49,586 bases of DNA from Planctomycetota bacterium (GTDB taxonomy: Bacteria > Planctomycetota > UBA1135 > GCA-002748355), in NCBI GenBank assembly GCA_020426005.1, contig JAGQQW010000013.1, forward strand, positions 1 to 49,586, read 5' to 3'. A program made the translations under genes and the position numbers. The notes below the pieces were generated by a model, which worked only from the letters and a program-made list of their open reading frames with translations, did not search any database and was not told the origin of the DNA. Below are positions 10,201 to 17,824 of this stretch, piece after piece. Numbering within the stretch: the stretch's first letter is position 1; the number at the start of each line of letters is the position of its first letter.

Positions 10201-13200
10201 GTATCGCTACATCCTCGACCGGCGATACTCGAAGAAGTATCCGGGCAACATGCTCCGTCGACCGGGCATCTTGCTCAACCCGTGGGCGCTCGAAGAGACG
10301 GAGACGGGTGCGGATCGTGCGGGCTTCAAGGCCGGTAGGTTCGGTGGTCGAGGCGGAAGCCGCCCGGCGGCGACGGCCAAGCCCGATGGCTCGCTCGCTC
10401 GCCAAGGCCTCGAAACGAGCCCCGCTGCCTACGCCGATCTCGAGTTCTTGCCACACGCTGCGAGCGTGCTCGTGAATCTTCGACCGGGCGACGATGGGAT
10501 GCTCGAAGTCCCACTTGCGGACCTGGGCAACGGGCAGATCCTCGAGATCATTGCAACGGACATCACGGATACGGTTTCGATGCGTCGCTTCCGTGGGGAG
10601 ACCAGACTCGAGCCTCGCGACCGCGCGCTGGGCGTGGCGCTCGACGCATCGAAGCACTTCGCACAGGCACGTCGCATCGAGTTCGTCGATCGTGAACAGA
10701 AGGTGACGATCGAGGGTGGCTCTTCAGCGCGCGTGACGACGCTGGACTCGCTCGCCAGGGTCTACGCCTTGTATCAGTCGCTTTCGGAGGACGAAGATCT
10801 GGCGAAGTTCGCGTTCGTCCTCGAATGGCCGAAGAAGTCGCCGGCGGAGAAGGCAACGCTTTACTCCGAGCACGCGTGTCACGAGCTGCATCTCTTCTTG
10901 TACGAGAAGGACCCGGTGTTCTTCCGAGAAGTCGTCGCGCCGTACCTGCAGAACAAGGCGCACAAGACGTTTCTCGACGAGTGGCTGCTCGGGAGCGATC
11001 TCGCGCGCTGGCTCGAGCCGAAGAACTTTCGCGAGCTCAACATCGTCGAGCGGATCTTGCTCGCTCGGCGCGCAGAGGCGTTGCCGCCCGGCTCGGGTCT
11101 TCGGGAGGCGATCGCGCGGCACGTCCGCGAAGCGCAGGAGTTGATTCCCGTCGATACCGATCAAGCGCTTCGGTGGTTCTCCGCGGCGTTGCGCAGTCAT
11201 GATCTCGGCGGTCCGGACGACGTCACGATGTCGCTCGAGGAGGCCAACAAGAAGGTCAAGCTCGCGCGGAAGGAAGTACGACGGCGCGCCAATTCGGATG
11301 CGAAAGCGCCCTCGCCGGGTGGGCCTGGCGCGCCTGGCAGGGCCGGTGGTGGCGGACCCGTCACCGGCGCAGACGGCCTCAGCGTCGGGCGCGGCATCAC
11401 CCGGGTGCCGGCCGAAAAGAGCAAGGGGGTCGCAGCAGAGCTCGAGGACATGGAAGAACTCGAGATTGCAGAGGACAGCGCTCGTCGCATCGACCAGCAG
11501 CAGCGTCTCTTCCGGGATCCGGACGCGACACGTCGCTACATCGAGAGCGATTACTGGCACCGTCGTCCGAACGAGACCGGTCCGAGTTTGATCACGACCA
11601 ATGCGTTCTGGAACGACTTTGCAGCGCATGCCGAGGGCGCGCCGTTCGTGTCGACACACGTCGCAGAGGCGAGTCGAAACTTCGCCGAGATGATGTTCGC
11701 TCTCGCAGTGCTCGATCTCCCGTTCGATGCGGGAAAACACTCGGTCGAGTCGAGTGACACTGCGGTCTCCATGCAGGCGGCGAGCCCGCTGCTCCTCGTG
11801 CGAAAACAAATCGTGGAAGCCGGAGCCGCGGACGCCGGGTCGAACGTCCTCGTGAGTCAGGACTACTATCGGCTCGACGAGCGGTATCGCTTCGTCGGCA
11901 ACCAGCGCGTCGATGCCTGGATCACTGACGAGTTTCTCGTCGATGTGGCCTACGGGTGTCAGATCGTCGTCACCAATCCGACATCGACTCCACAGCGACT
12001 CGAGCTCTTGATGCAAATCCCCGAGGGAGCGATGCCGCTACAACTCGGCTCACGCACTCGAGGGCTCGCCGTCGCACTCCAGCCGTACGCGACCACGGCT
12101 GTGAGCTATTCGTTCTACTTCCCGCGGCCGATCGATGCTCGGCATTACCCGGTGCAGGTGACGGCAGAGGGTGCATGGTTGGCAGCTGCACCCGCGACGA
12201 CGCTCACGGTATTACGTGAGCCGACCAAGGTCGATACGACGTCTTGGGAGCACGTCAGTCAGAATGGAAGTTCGGACGATGTGTTCTCGTATCTCGAGAA
12301 CGCGAACATCCTGCGCGTCGACCTTTCGAAGATCCTCTGGAGGCTTCGTGAGCGTGAGTTCTTCGATCGCATGATCCGCGTTCTGGATCACCGACATCAC
12401 TATGACCCACGCGTTTGGGCATACGGTCTGCTTCACGAGGACGAAGGCGCGACGCGGCAATATCTGAAAACGGTGGACGGTTTCGTCGCACAGTGTGGCC
12501 CGACGCTCGACTCGCCACTGCTCACGATCGACCCGATCGAGCGCAAGACGTACATGCACGTCGAGTACGAGCCTCTCTTCAATCCACGCGCTCACCGTTG
12601 GGGGCAACGCCGAACGATCCTCAATGCGGACTTCGCAACCCAGTACGCACAGCTGTTGACGATCCTGTGTTATCGACCGCTTCTCGATTCGTCGGATTGG
12701 ATGAGCGTGACCTACTACCTGTTGCTACAGGATCGCGTCGAAGAGGCGATGGCGGCGTTCACGCGTGTGGATGTGGCTGCGATCGAGAGTCGCGTTCAGT
12801 ACGACTACATGCGCGCCTATCTCGACTTCTTCTCGGACGATCACGCGATCGCACGCGGAATCGCCGAAGGCTATGCCGACTACCCGGTCGATCGCTGGCG
12901 CATTCGGTTCCGGCAGGTCGTTCAGCAACTCGATGAGGCGGAAGGCAAGAGTGCGCAGCTGATCGATCCCGATAGTCGAGAAGCGCAGCAGGGTGCGCTC
13001 GCTGCCAAGGCGCCGCACCTCGATCTGGCCGTCGAGGCGATGCAGGTACGCATGCAAGTGCGCAATCTCGATGCCGTCGAAGTCAACTACTACGAGATGG
13101 ATGTCGAAGCACTCTTCTCCGCGCATCCGTTCATGGACGAGAAGTCCGAGTCCTTCGCGTTCATCAAGCCGAACCTGAGTGAAGTTCGTGATTGCTCCGC

Positions 13201-13594
13201 GGTTCCTTCGGCCGGTGGCGAGCTCGTCTTCGATCTTCCCGAGGCACTCCACAACAAGAACGTCCTCGTCGAAGTCCGTGCCGCGGGCTTGGCCAAACGC
13301 CAGGCCTACTACGCCAACTCATTGATCGTGCAGCTTGCCGAGGGGCAAGGCCAGTTGTCAGTTCTGGGTAGCGATTCGAAGAAGCCCCTGCCCAAAGTCT
13401 ACGTCAAGGTCTTCGCACGGCTGCCGGGTGGAGGCGTTCGGTTCCACAAGGACGGCTATTCGGACTTGCGTGGTCGCTTCGATTACGCGTCCTTGTCGGG
13501 GCGCGATGCGATGAACGTGGATCGTTTTTCGATCTTGGTTCTCAGCGAAGACCGAGGCGCGGTGATTCGTGAGGTCGACGCCCCTGCGCGGTAG
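7214..13594 (+). CDS. Very large exported protein, macroglobulin-like (uncertain)
   Basis: 2126 residues from the ATG at 7214, which follows AGAGG and begins a signal peptide (LAFLVATGVQVTVAQG). Residues about 30-400 are helical and TPR-like (YYFYSCLESLDRGDFAATRS, then many 'L..R..' helices). From about residue 420 there are beta domains resembling the MG domains of alpha-2-macroglobulins (VDIEFAPTQRRMWRRDETVT, then VFDETGAAHPEAKIWFGNRD, then ENGEIVLPF). A helical block near 1180-1300 is followed by a Gly/Pro-rich linker near 1360-1385, then further beta and TPR-like parts. I did not find the GCGEQ thioester of protease-trapping macroglobulins. A large periplasmic or surface scaffold is therefore more likely than an inhibitor. 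Domain calls are by eye and weak; the reading frame and export signal are firm. Confidence 0.55.
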   Translation: MRPTWLSALWTFLAFLVATGVQVTVAQGREIGFEERYALAADRKQALGALIPGTPDYYFYSCLESLDRGDFAATRSMLTAWIRRHGRGPRVRQIEHRIELLSYRDQPTGTFDYLRRQLGLRFDDQRRVPGKKPDLPMRLDDRLIRAETLDARAFQAHQGTVDGFRPSAFAALAARELSDTQFRSLMSKLQEPDIQGLPNLVVRELADRRSGGFGSLTIHSRLTLPQLEACIRLRPDLLNSGVFIQTYLRRLLPNSDESVRFDSTVREAYFDRLEAFVQRLPEAQNSLKAHVLYHRLEHDIAQGVLDRERFIRYLQLPRSFFYYRKERVQRRAVPLVDYAASFETGFGAIRNDEPLVRRYLMHFLASADGFEAFREYFEEAYLKRAFAEVKILQGAADSEAEKERWYSMLGDPAYYEALEKRVDIEFAPTQRRMWRRDETVTIDAHVKNVSTLIVKVFEVDAFNFIRANWRDVDAAVDLDGLVANEEKTYTYSEPASRRVLRHFDLPALDRPGVYVVELIGNGMSSRAVIQKGRLRFTERTGAAGHVFRVFDETGAAHPEAKIWFGNRDYLAGENGEIVLPFSTKPGNARIILRDGDLATYAMFAHEAESYTLHSGIEVARESLLAGKMAKVLVRPTLMLGDTRVGLSLLEAPQLVVVATDLHGTKTQDEIAIDGPTMGAEFVHGIRVPEDLRSLAAWIRGKVRNVSEDRTVDVTSSVKTFDVNVIDGTANTWAPVLGARASEAGKTLYHIDVLGKSGEPKDGVALQLVLQHRDYVDPVTVSLKSDENGRLELGALDGITSVTCNTGIEDPRKTWLLDDDRRNYPRRLHGVAGDTLALPFFGSSQPQRSEVSFFELRGGQIAFDAFDHVAVEGGYLELRDMAPGSYRLHLRRDGVYVDVEVTAGVRQGTVAVGTTRMLELRDARSLQITSAVVDESALRVRVAGMTKSTRVHVIAHRYHEAFDPFARLSVPDRRWPRSFESEPPLSTYHSERPIGDEYRYILDRRYSKKYPGNMLRRPGILLNPWALEETETGADRAGFKAGRFGGRGGSRPAATAKPDGSLARQGLETSPAAYADLEFLPHAASVLVNLRPGDDGMLEVPLADLGNGQILEIIATDITDTVSMRRFRGETRLEPRDRALGVALDASKHFAQARRIEFVDREQKVTIEGGSSARVTTLDSLARVYALYQSLSEDEDLAKFAFVLEWPKKSPAEKATLYSEHACHELHLFLYEKDPVFFREVVAPYLQNKAHKTFLDEWLLGSDLARWLEPKNFRELNIVERILLARRAEALPPGSGLREAIARHVREAQELIPVDTDQALRWFSAALRSHDLGGPDDVTMSLEEANKKVKLARKEVRRRANSDAKAPSPGGPGAPGRAGGGGPVTGADGLSVGRGITRVPAEKSKGVAAELEDMEELEIAEDSARRIDQQQRLFRDPDATRRYIESDYWHRRPNETGPSLITTNAFWNDFAAHAEGAPFVSTHVAEASRNFAEMMFALAVLDLPFDAGKHSVESSDTAVSMQAASPLLLVRKQIVEAGAADAGSNVLVSQDYYRLDERYRFVGNQRVDAWITDEFLVDVAYGCQIVVTNPTSTPQRLELLMQIPEGAMPLQLGSRTRGLAVALQPYATTAVSYSFYFPRPIDARHYPVQVTAEGAWLAAAPATTLTVLREPTKVDTTSWEHVSQNGSSDDVFSYLENANILRVDLSKILWRLREREFFDRMIRVLDHRHHYDPRVWAYGLLHEDEGATRQYLKTVDGFVAQCGPTLDSPLLTIDPIERKTYMHVEYEPLFNPRAHRWGQRRTILNADFATQYAQLLTILCYRPLLDSSDWMSVTYYLLLQDRVEEAMAAFTRVDVAAIESRVQYDYMRAYLDFFSDDHAIARGIAEGYADYPVDRWRIRFRQVVQQLDEAEGKSAQLIDPDSREAQQGALAAKAPHLDLAVEAMQVRMQVRNLDAVEVNYYEMDVEALFSAHPFMDEKSESFAFIKPNLSEVRDCSAVPSAGGELVFDLPEALHNKNVLVEVRAAGLAKRQAYYANSLIVQLAEGQGQLSVLGSDSKKPLPKVYVKVFARLPGGGVRFHKDGYSDLRGRFDYASLSGRDAMNVDRFSILVLSEDRGAVIREVDAPAR

Positions 13595-13627
13595 CGAAGA
13601 CGATCGCACGGACAGCGAGAGAAATTG

Positions 13628-13660
13628 AAGGCATGTGCCGTGTTCTTGCGCACATGCCTT
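13628..13660 (+). promoter_or_regulatory. 11-bp perfect inverted repeat abutting a start codon
   Basis: Arms AAGGCATGTGC (13628-13638) and GCACATGCCTT (13650-13660) enclose an 11-base loop. The right arm ends one base before the ATG at 13662. There is no T-run, so an intrinsic terminator is unlikely. A 10-codon reading frame (ATG 13633, stop 13663-13665) runs through the hairpin and overlaps the downstream start as ATGA. This could be a translation-control hairpin, a leader peptide or a protein-binding site. Confidence 0.6.
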
Positions 13661-13661
13661 C

Positions 13662-14678
13662 ATGAAGACTCGAAAGTCCCTGGAGTGGCTGCTCGCGACG
13701 TCGTGCACGATCGCGATTTCGTGCTGTTTGACTGCGCAGTCGACGTGCATTTCGTTTCCAGATGCATCGCTGACAACGGGGTCGTCGTCGACCGTTCCGT
13801 TCGGTGACAAGGATGCGAACGATAAGTTCAAGGCCAATCAATACATACAGTTCATCGTGCCGGGCACCATGTTCGGAACGAGCCCGATCGATTTGCGATC
13901 GATTGCATTCGTCCCGATGTCGGATCGCGAGCACGCGTTCGGCGAACTCGCGGTCACGTTGCAGCACACCGGTCTGACCAAGCCGACGACCAACTTGATC
14001 GCTAACGGCAGTGGTGGCAAAGGCGGTTTGAGATACCAGAGCGTCGTGATCGAGCTGCAGGGCAAGACGTGGAATCGAATTCCACTCGACTTTCGCTTCG
14101 ATCCTTCCCGTGGCAACTTGCTCGTCAGTCTCTACGCGATCAAAGCCGAATCGATGGGCAGTGGGGATAGCGGTTTCTTGTCGGATCCGAACGTCGACAG
14201 TGTGTATGTCAACGGCTTCAACTACAGCACCGGGATCACCGGCACGCTGCGGAAGGGCGCACCGAAGGTGCAGTTCTGCGTCGACGCTCCGGTCAAGGTG
14301 CACTACCTCGACTCGGGTTGCCAAGGCAGCAATGCCAAGACGCCGCGCCTGAGCGTCGTGGGTTCACCGTCGCTCGGGCAGAGCTTCGATGTGCGACTCG
14401 CGGATGCACAGGCGGGGAGTAGCTTCGCCGTGCTCGTGTGGTCGTGGCGAAGCTTGGGTTGGACGTTGCCCGGTGGTTGTGTGCTGCGACCGCATCCCGA
14501 TTTCATCAATGGCGTTGCGTTGCAGAACGGCGCGGGTTCCTTCGTGCTTGGCGTGCCTAATGACACAGCGCTGCTCCGTGGCTCGAGCCTCGTGTTCCAG
14601 TACTACGCGCATGATCCGCAGGCCAGTTCGCTCGGCTTTGCGGGTTCGACGTGGGCCGAGTTACGCATTGGGCGATGA
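13662..14678 (+). CDS. Small exported protein with C-terminal beta module
   Basis: 338 residues. The start at 13662 gives a clean N-terminus: KTRK, a hydrophobic stretch (WLLATSCTIAISCCL) and a TAQS cleavage-like site, possibly lipidated at one of the cysteines. A GTG at 13635 in the same frame would add nine residues but is less natural. The first 200 residues form an all-beta domain of a type common in planctomycete exported proteins (FIVPGTMFGTSPIDLRSIAF, VVIELQGKTWNRIPLDF). The rest has a Cys-containing link (SGCQGSN) and a C-terminal beta domain (FDVRLADAQAGSSFAVLVWS). I recognise no enzyme family. It lies 67 bases behind the 2126-residue gene and may be co-transcribed with it. Confidence 0.65.
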   Translation: MKTRKSLEWLLATSCTIAISCCLTAQSTCISFPDASLTTGSSSTVPFGDKDANDKFKANQYIQFIVPGTMFGTSPIDLRSIAFVPMSDREHAFGELAVTLQHTGLTKPTTNLIANGSGGKGGLRYQSVVIELQGKTWNRIPLDFRFDPSRGNLLVSLYAIKAESMGSGDSGFLSDPNVDSVYVNGFNYSTGITGTLRKGAPKVQFCVDAPVKVHYLDSGCQGSNAKTPRLSVVGSPSLGQSFDVRLADAQAGSSFAVLVWSWRSLGWTLPGGCVLRPHPDFINGVALQNGAGSFVLGVPNDTALLRGSSLVFQYYAHDPQASSLGFAGSTWAELRIGR

Positions 14679-14733
14679 AGGGTTCTGTGGTGGGCGGACC
14701 CGAGTTCGTTTGTTCGTTCCGCAGAGGAACCGC

Positions 14734-14856
14734 GTGACGGTGCTCAGAACACGAGCTAAGACTGGCGTTGCCATGCCCAAGCAGTGTTCGTACTCACTCA
14801 CTCACTCACTCACTCACTCACTCACTGTGCACGCTCCGCGATTCCATGGGCGATAG
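14734..14856 (+). other. SD-led start frame that ends early across the ACTC repeat (OFF frame)
   Basis: A GTG at 14734 lies 6 bases after an AGAGG ribosome-binding site (14723-14727). Its frame passes an in-frame ATG at 14773, runs through the microsatellite as repeated SLTH, and stops at 14854-14856 after 40 codons. It carries Arg/Lys residues such as would precede the first membrane helix of the glycosyltransferase. One extra ACTC unit, or two fewer, would join this frame to the long downstream frame. Confidence 0.55.
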
Positions 14857-16151
14857 CGCTCGCGGTGTTCTGGACCGCACGCTTCTACTACTGGAGTGTC
14901 ACGTCCGAGGCGCCGTTCGCGGACATGCGGGGCTACGAAGATATCGCGCGCAGCCTGTACTACGACTTCCGCACGTATAGCGATCCGTTCTGGAGAACGT
15001 ATTGGCCGCCGGGTGTGCCGTTCTTGCGCGCCGGAGTCATGGCGCTATTCGGTCCCGAGAATCGCTTCGCGTGGCGCGTCTTCGTAGCGTTGCTCTCGTG
15101 TGTTGCGGCGAGCGCGTTCGGTCGCGAGATCGCTCTGCGCCTGCGCATTCGGTGCACAGCGCCGGTCTTCGTGGCGTTCGTCGGCCTCAGCGCGCCGTCG
15201 ATCTTCTGGAGCTACAAGGTGTCGACCGAAAGCGTGGCCGAGGCCTGCCTCTACGGGGTCCTTGCGTGCTTCCTCGTGAGTCAGCGAACGCGTTCGAAGG
15301 CCTCCGCGATCTGTCTCGGCGCTGGCGGTGTGATCGCGATGCTCTGCCGGCCCAACCTCGCGATCGGAGTCGCCGTGCTGTGGGCAACGTTCGTTGGGAT
15401 TTCGATTCGACGCGGCGAAGGTTCGAGGGTCTTTGCGCTCGTGCTCACGGTCATTGTGTGCTGGGCACCTTGGGTGACGCGCAACTATGTCTTCTACCAG
15501 CGTATCGTCCCGTTGACGACACAGGCTCCGTTCAGTTTTCTGAGTAACGTCAATGGAAGCCAACTGCGCCTCGAGGACGGGCGGACTGTTCTGCTGGATC
15601 TCGACGAGTTGCAGCATGCCGCGCCGTCGCTCCACGCGAACGATGCCGAGGCTTCGCGTGCCGCCGCGTCGCTCGTTCGGTCGTGGCTCCGTCAGCATCC
15701 TGCAGACTACGCGAACGAGCTCGTGCAGCGGCTGTGGCACGCAGTTGAATCCTTCGACATACGCATGACGAAAGTGCCGCGTCGGCCATTGATCGCATGC
15801 GCAGGCTCGCAGTGGCTGAACGCTGCCTGGATCGACAAGTCTCCGCGCTTCTTACTCGCGGGGTGCGTGGGATGGGTGCTCGCTGGAGCTCTCGCGAGCC
15901 CGCTGTTTTGGGTGCTGTTGTGCGCGGTGATAGGAAGTTGTGGCGCCGCGCTCTGTTTCGTCGGCCTCCCACGAATGATCGAGCCGATGGTGCCGGTGCT
16001 CACCTTCGGAGTTGTGTCCGGCGCATTCGCGCTGGTGAGTCGAGTCGCGCATGCGCGTGCCCGGTTCGGCGGCAGGTCTTCTTCACATGCCTCTGATCGG
16101 GGCTACGCGAATTCGCGCGACTTCCCGGCGAGGAGGCCGGGGGCGACGTAG
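14784..16151 (+). CDS. Polytopic membrane glycosyltransferase (GT39/ArnT-like), probably phase-variable
   Basis: The open frame gives 455 residues from a GTG at 14784, which has no ribosome-binding site; the better start is out of frame at 14734 (see previous entry). The repeat reads as LTHS units, then the first membrane helix follows at once (IPWAIALAVFWTARFYYWSV). The first loop has FADMRGYEDIARSLYYD with the Asp of GT39/PMT-type enzymes, followed by PPGVPFLRAG. About nine further hydrophobic helices run to residue 430. This is the plan of dolichol- or polyprenyl-phosphate-sugar transferases (ArnT, PMT, GT83-like), which move sugars onto lipid A, glycans or proteins on the outer face of the inner membrane. 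Substrate is unknown. The tail after the last helix is short and basic. It is convergent with the YncE-like gene, 35 bases apart. Confidence 0.65.
   Translation: MFVLTHSLTHSLTHCARSAIPWAIALAVFWTARFYYWSVTSEAPFADMRGYEDIARSLYYDFRTYSDPFWRTYWPPGVPFLRAGVMALFGPENRFAWRVFVALLSCVAASAFGREIALRLRIRCTAPVFVAFVGLSAPSIFWSYKVSTESVAEACLYGVLACFLVSQRTRSKASAICLGAGGVIAMLCRPNLAIGVAVLWATFVGISIRRGEGSRVFALVLTVIVCWAPWVTRNYVFYQRIVPLTTQAPFSFLSNVNGSQLRLEDGRTVLLDLDELQHAAPSLHANDAEASRAAASLVRSWLRQHPADYANELVQRLWHAVESFDIRMTKVPRRPLIACAGSQWLNAAWIDKSPRFLLAGCVGWVLAGALASPLFWVLLCAVIGSCGAALCFVGLPRMIEPMVPVLTFGVVSGAFALVSRVAHARARFGGRSSSHASDRGYANSRDFPARRPGAT
14792..14826 (+). repeat. Tetranucleotide microsatellite (ACTC), 8.75 units
   Basis: 35 uninterrupted bases of ACTC repeats with no mismatch. 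Because the unit is 4 bp, gain or loss of one unit shifts the reading frame of the glycosyltransferase. All three frames through the repeat are open, each reading as a rotation of LTHS. This is the layout of slipped-strand contingency loci such as the tetranucleotide-repeat lic genes of Haemophilus influenzae. Confidence 0.95.
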
Positions 16152-16186
16152 GCGCACTCGTCCGTGCGTTGCGAAGTGACGGTTCG

Positions 16187-17698
16187 TCAGTCCTTCTGGA
16201 TCGATACCGTGTGACAGAGGCTCTGTGTCGGAATCGTCGTCGTCTCGAAGCGACCCGTTCGTACGTCGAAGACATGCACGGCGGCAGGGTTGGTCGCGTT
16301 TTCGACGATGCTGACGAACACCGTCGATCCGTCCGCGGTCACGTCGACGCCCGAGGGGCCGCTACCGACCTGGAAAGCGCCCGTGCCGACCGCGTAGTGT
16401 TGCACGGCTTGGAAGCGATTCGGGCTGCGAATGTCCACATCGAAGCGCGCGAGATCCCCGACACCGCTCGCGTCCACCTGTGCGACCCAGAGGCCACGCC
16501 CCATGCGGTCGATCGCGATCTGCTCTTGGTAGAAGCCGCCGGTCGTAAGCGTTGCGATCTCCCGATCGCGGACCGTGTCGATGACGTTGATCAGGCTGCC
16601 GTTCTGGAAGCCCAGGTTCGACACTGCGGTTCCCGTTTCGAGGACGTAGACCGTCAGTCCGTCCGGTGACATTTCGATGTAGGGGCGGGTTGCGAAGTTG
16701 AAGCTGAAGAACGAGAAGATCCCGCCGTTCGTCACCGCGATCTGTTTCTCGGACGGATTGGCGACGCGCAAGTCGAACATCAGCACCGTGCCCATCGATG
16801 GCCACTGCGTCTGATTTTCGCCGCATGCGATGTAGAGCTTGCTGCCATCGGGCGTGACCGCGGTGTGGAGAGGCCCGGTGAAGATCGAGCCGGTGTTGCC
16901 GGTGATGCTCGTCGTGAGTTTGCGAAGCACCGTGTGATAGGTCGAACTCGTGGGGTCCGTGTCGACGATCTCGACGCCGTCGTGCACGGGAACGTAGAGC
17001 CGCTTCCCATCACGAGGCATCGATCCGCCGTAGCGAATCCCGCCCGACACGGGAATCGTCGCCAGCACGGGAATCGGGGTTTTGGTCAGGTCGTAACACA
17101 CGACGCGATTCCGCCCTGCTCCGGGTTCGCAGACGTACGCGCGGGATCGATCGGGGCTGAACTCGATGTAGCCGTTCTCGCTGTTCGTGAGTGTTTGTGG
17201 CACACCACGCGAAGCAACGTCGATGACGGTCAGCGAGTTGGCGCTCTGGCGTGAGTTCCCCGCCATCGCGAGCGGCGAGTAGAGGCTCGCCCGGGTCCCG
17301 TCGGTGAGGGCCAGGCCAGTGCGCGCTTCGAACCACAACCCTTGGAAGTAGAGTTCGGCACCTTCGAGGCTCTTCGGGAGCGGGTTCACGGTGAGTCCCC
17401 CTGTCGGCACGGGGAGGATCGAGAACGCTGGGCTCAACAAGTCGATCTTGAGCGTGCCGGCGGTCCCGAACGTCGTGTTGCCCGGGCCGCTACTCAGGAG
17501 CAACGCGGACAGAACGGTATTGTTCGGCAGGTTGACGAAACGGAATGTCGACGCCTTGCCCGGAATCCAGTTGTCGAGCACGAGCAGCGGGAACTCGCCG
17601 GTCGCGGCAGCGCGGCCGCCGCCGAGGTTCTCCGCGTTTGCGAGCGGAGCGAGAGCCGCGAGAGCGATGGAACACGAGAGGGAGATTGCGATTCGCAT
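16187..17698 (-). CDS. Exported YncE/lactonase-like beta-propeller protein
   Basis: 503 residues from the ATG at 17698, which follows AGGTGA with good spacing and begins a signal peptide ending in LANAEN. Residues about 25-125 form a beta domain (FRFVNLPNNTVLSALLLSSG, then GLTVNPLPKSLEGAELYFQG). The remainder is a seven-blade-type propeller: EFSPDRSRAYVCEPG, MPRDGKRLYVPVHDG, TPDGSKLYIACGEN, MSPDGLTVYVLETG, IDRMGRGLWVAQVD, TADGSTVFVSIVENA. Such propellers (YncE, SMP-30 or 6-phosphogluconolactonase fold) have varied roles; no catalytic residue set can be asserted. Divergent from the DUF1801 gene with 126 bases between. Confidence 0.7.
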   Translation of the reverse strand: MRIAISLSCSIALAALAPLANAENLGGGRAAATGEFPLLVLDNWIPGKASTFRFVNLPNNTVLSALLLSSGPGNTTFGTAGTLKIDLLSPAFSILPVPTGGLTVNPLPKSLEGAELYFQGLWFEARTGLALTDGTRASLYSPLAMAGNSRQSANSLTVIDVASRGVPQTLTNSENGYIEFSPDRSRAYVCEPGAGRNRVVCYDLTKTPIPVLATIPVSGGIRYGGSMPRDGKRLYVPVHDGVEIVDTDPTSSTYHTVLRKLTTSITGNTGSIFTGPLHTAVTPDGSKLYIACGENQTQWPSMGTVLMFDLRVANPSEKQIAVTNGGIFSFFSFNFATRPYIEMSPDGLTVYVLETGTAVSNLGFQNGSLINVIDTVRDREIATLTTGGFYQEQIAIDRMGRGLWVAQVDASGVGDLARFDVDIRSPNRFQAVQHYAVGTGAFQVGSGPSGVDVTADGSTVFVSIVENATNPAAVHVFDVRTGRFETTTIPTQSLCHTVSIQKD

Positions 17699-17824
17699 GC
17701 GATCACCTGCATGAGGGGTCTACGGGGCCAGCGTACACGCATCGGCGTGGAGTGGGGGCGTGTGGGCCGTGAGGCGAGGCAATCCGCCTGCACGCACGAG
17801 GGGCGCGCGCGGTATCGTCTTGCC

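Noticed and set aside
14792..14826. ACTC array considered as a CRISPR or recombination site
   Set aside because: Units are 4 bp with no spacers; it is a simple microsatellite.
16152..16186. Terminator between the convergent glycosyltransferase and propeller genes
   Set aside because: No stem of five or more base pairs was found in the 35-base gap.
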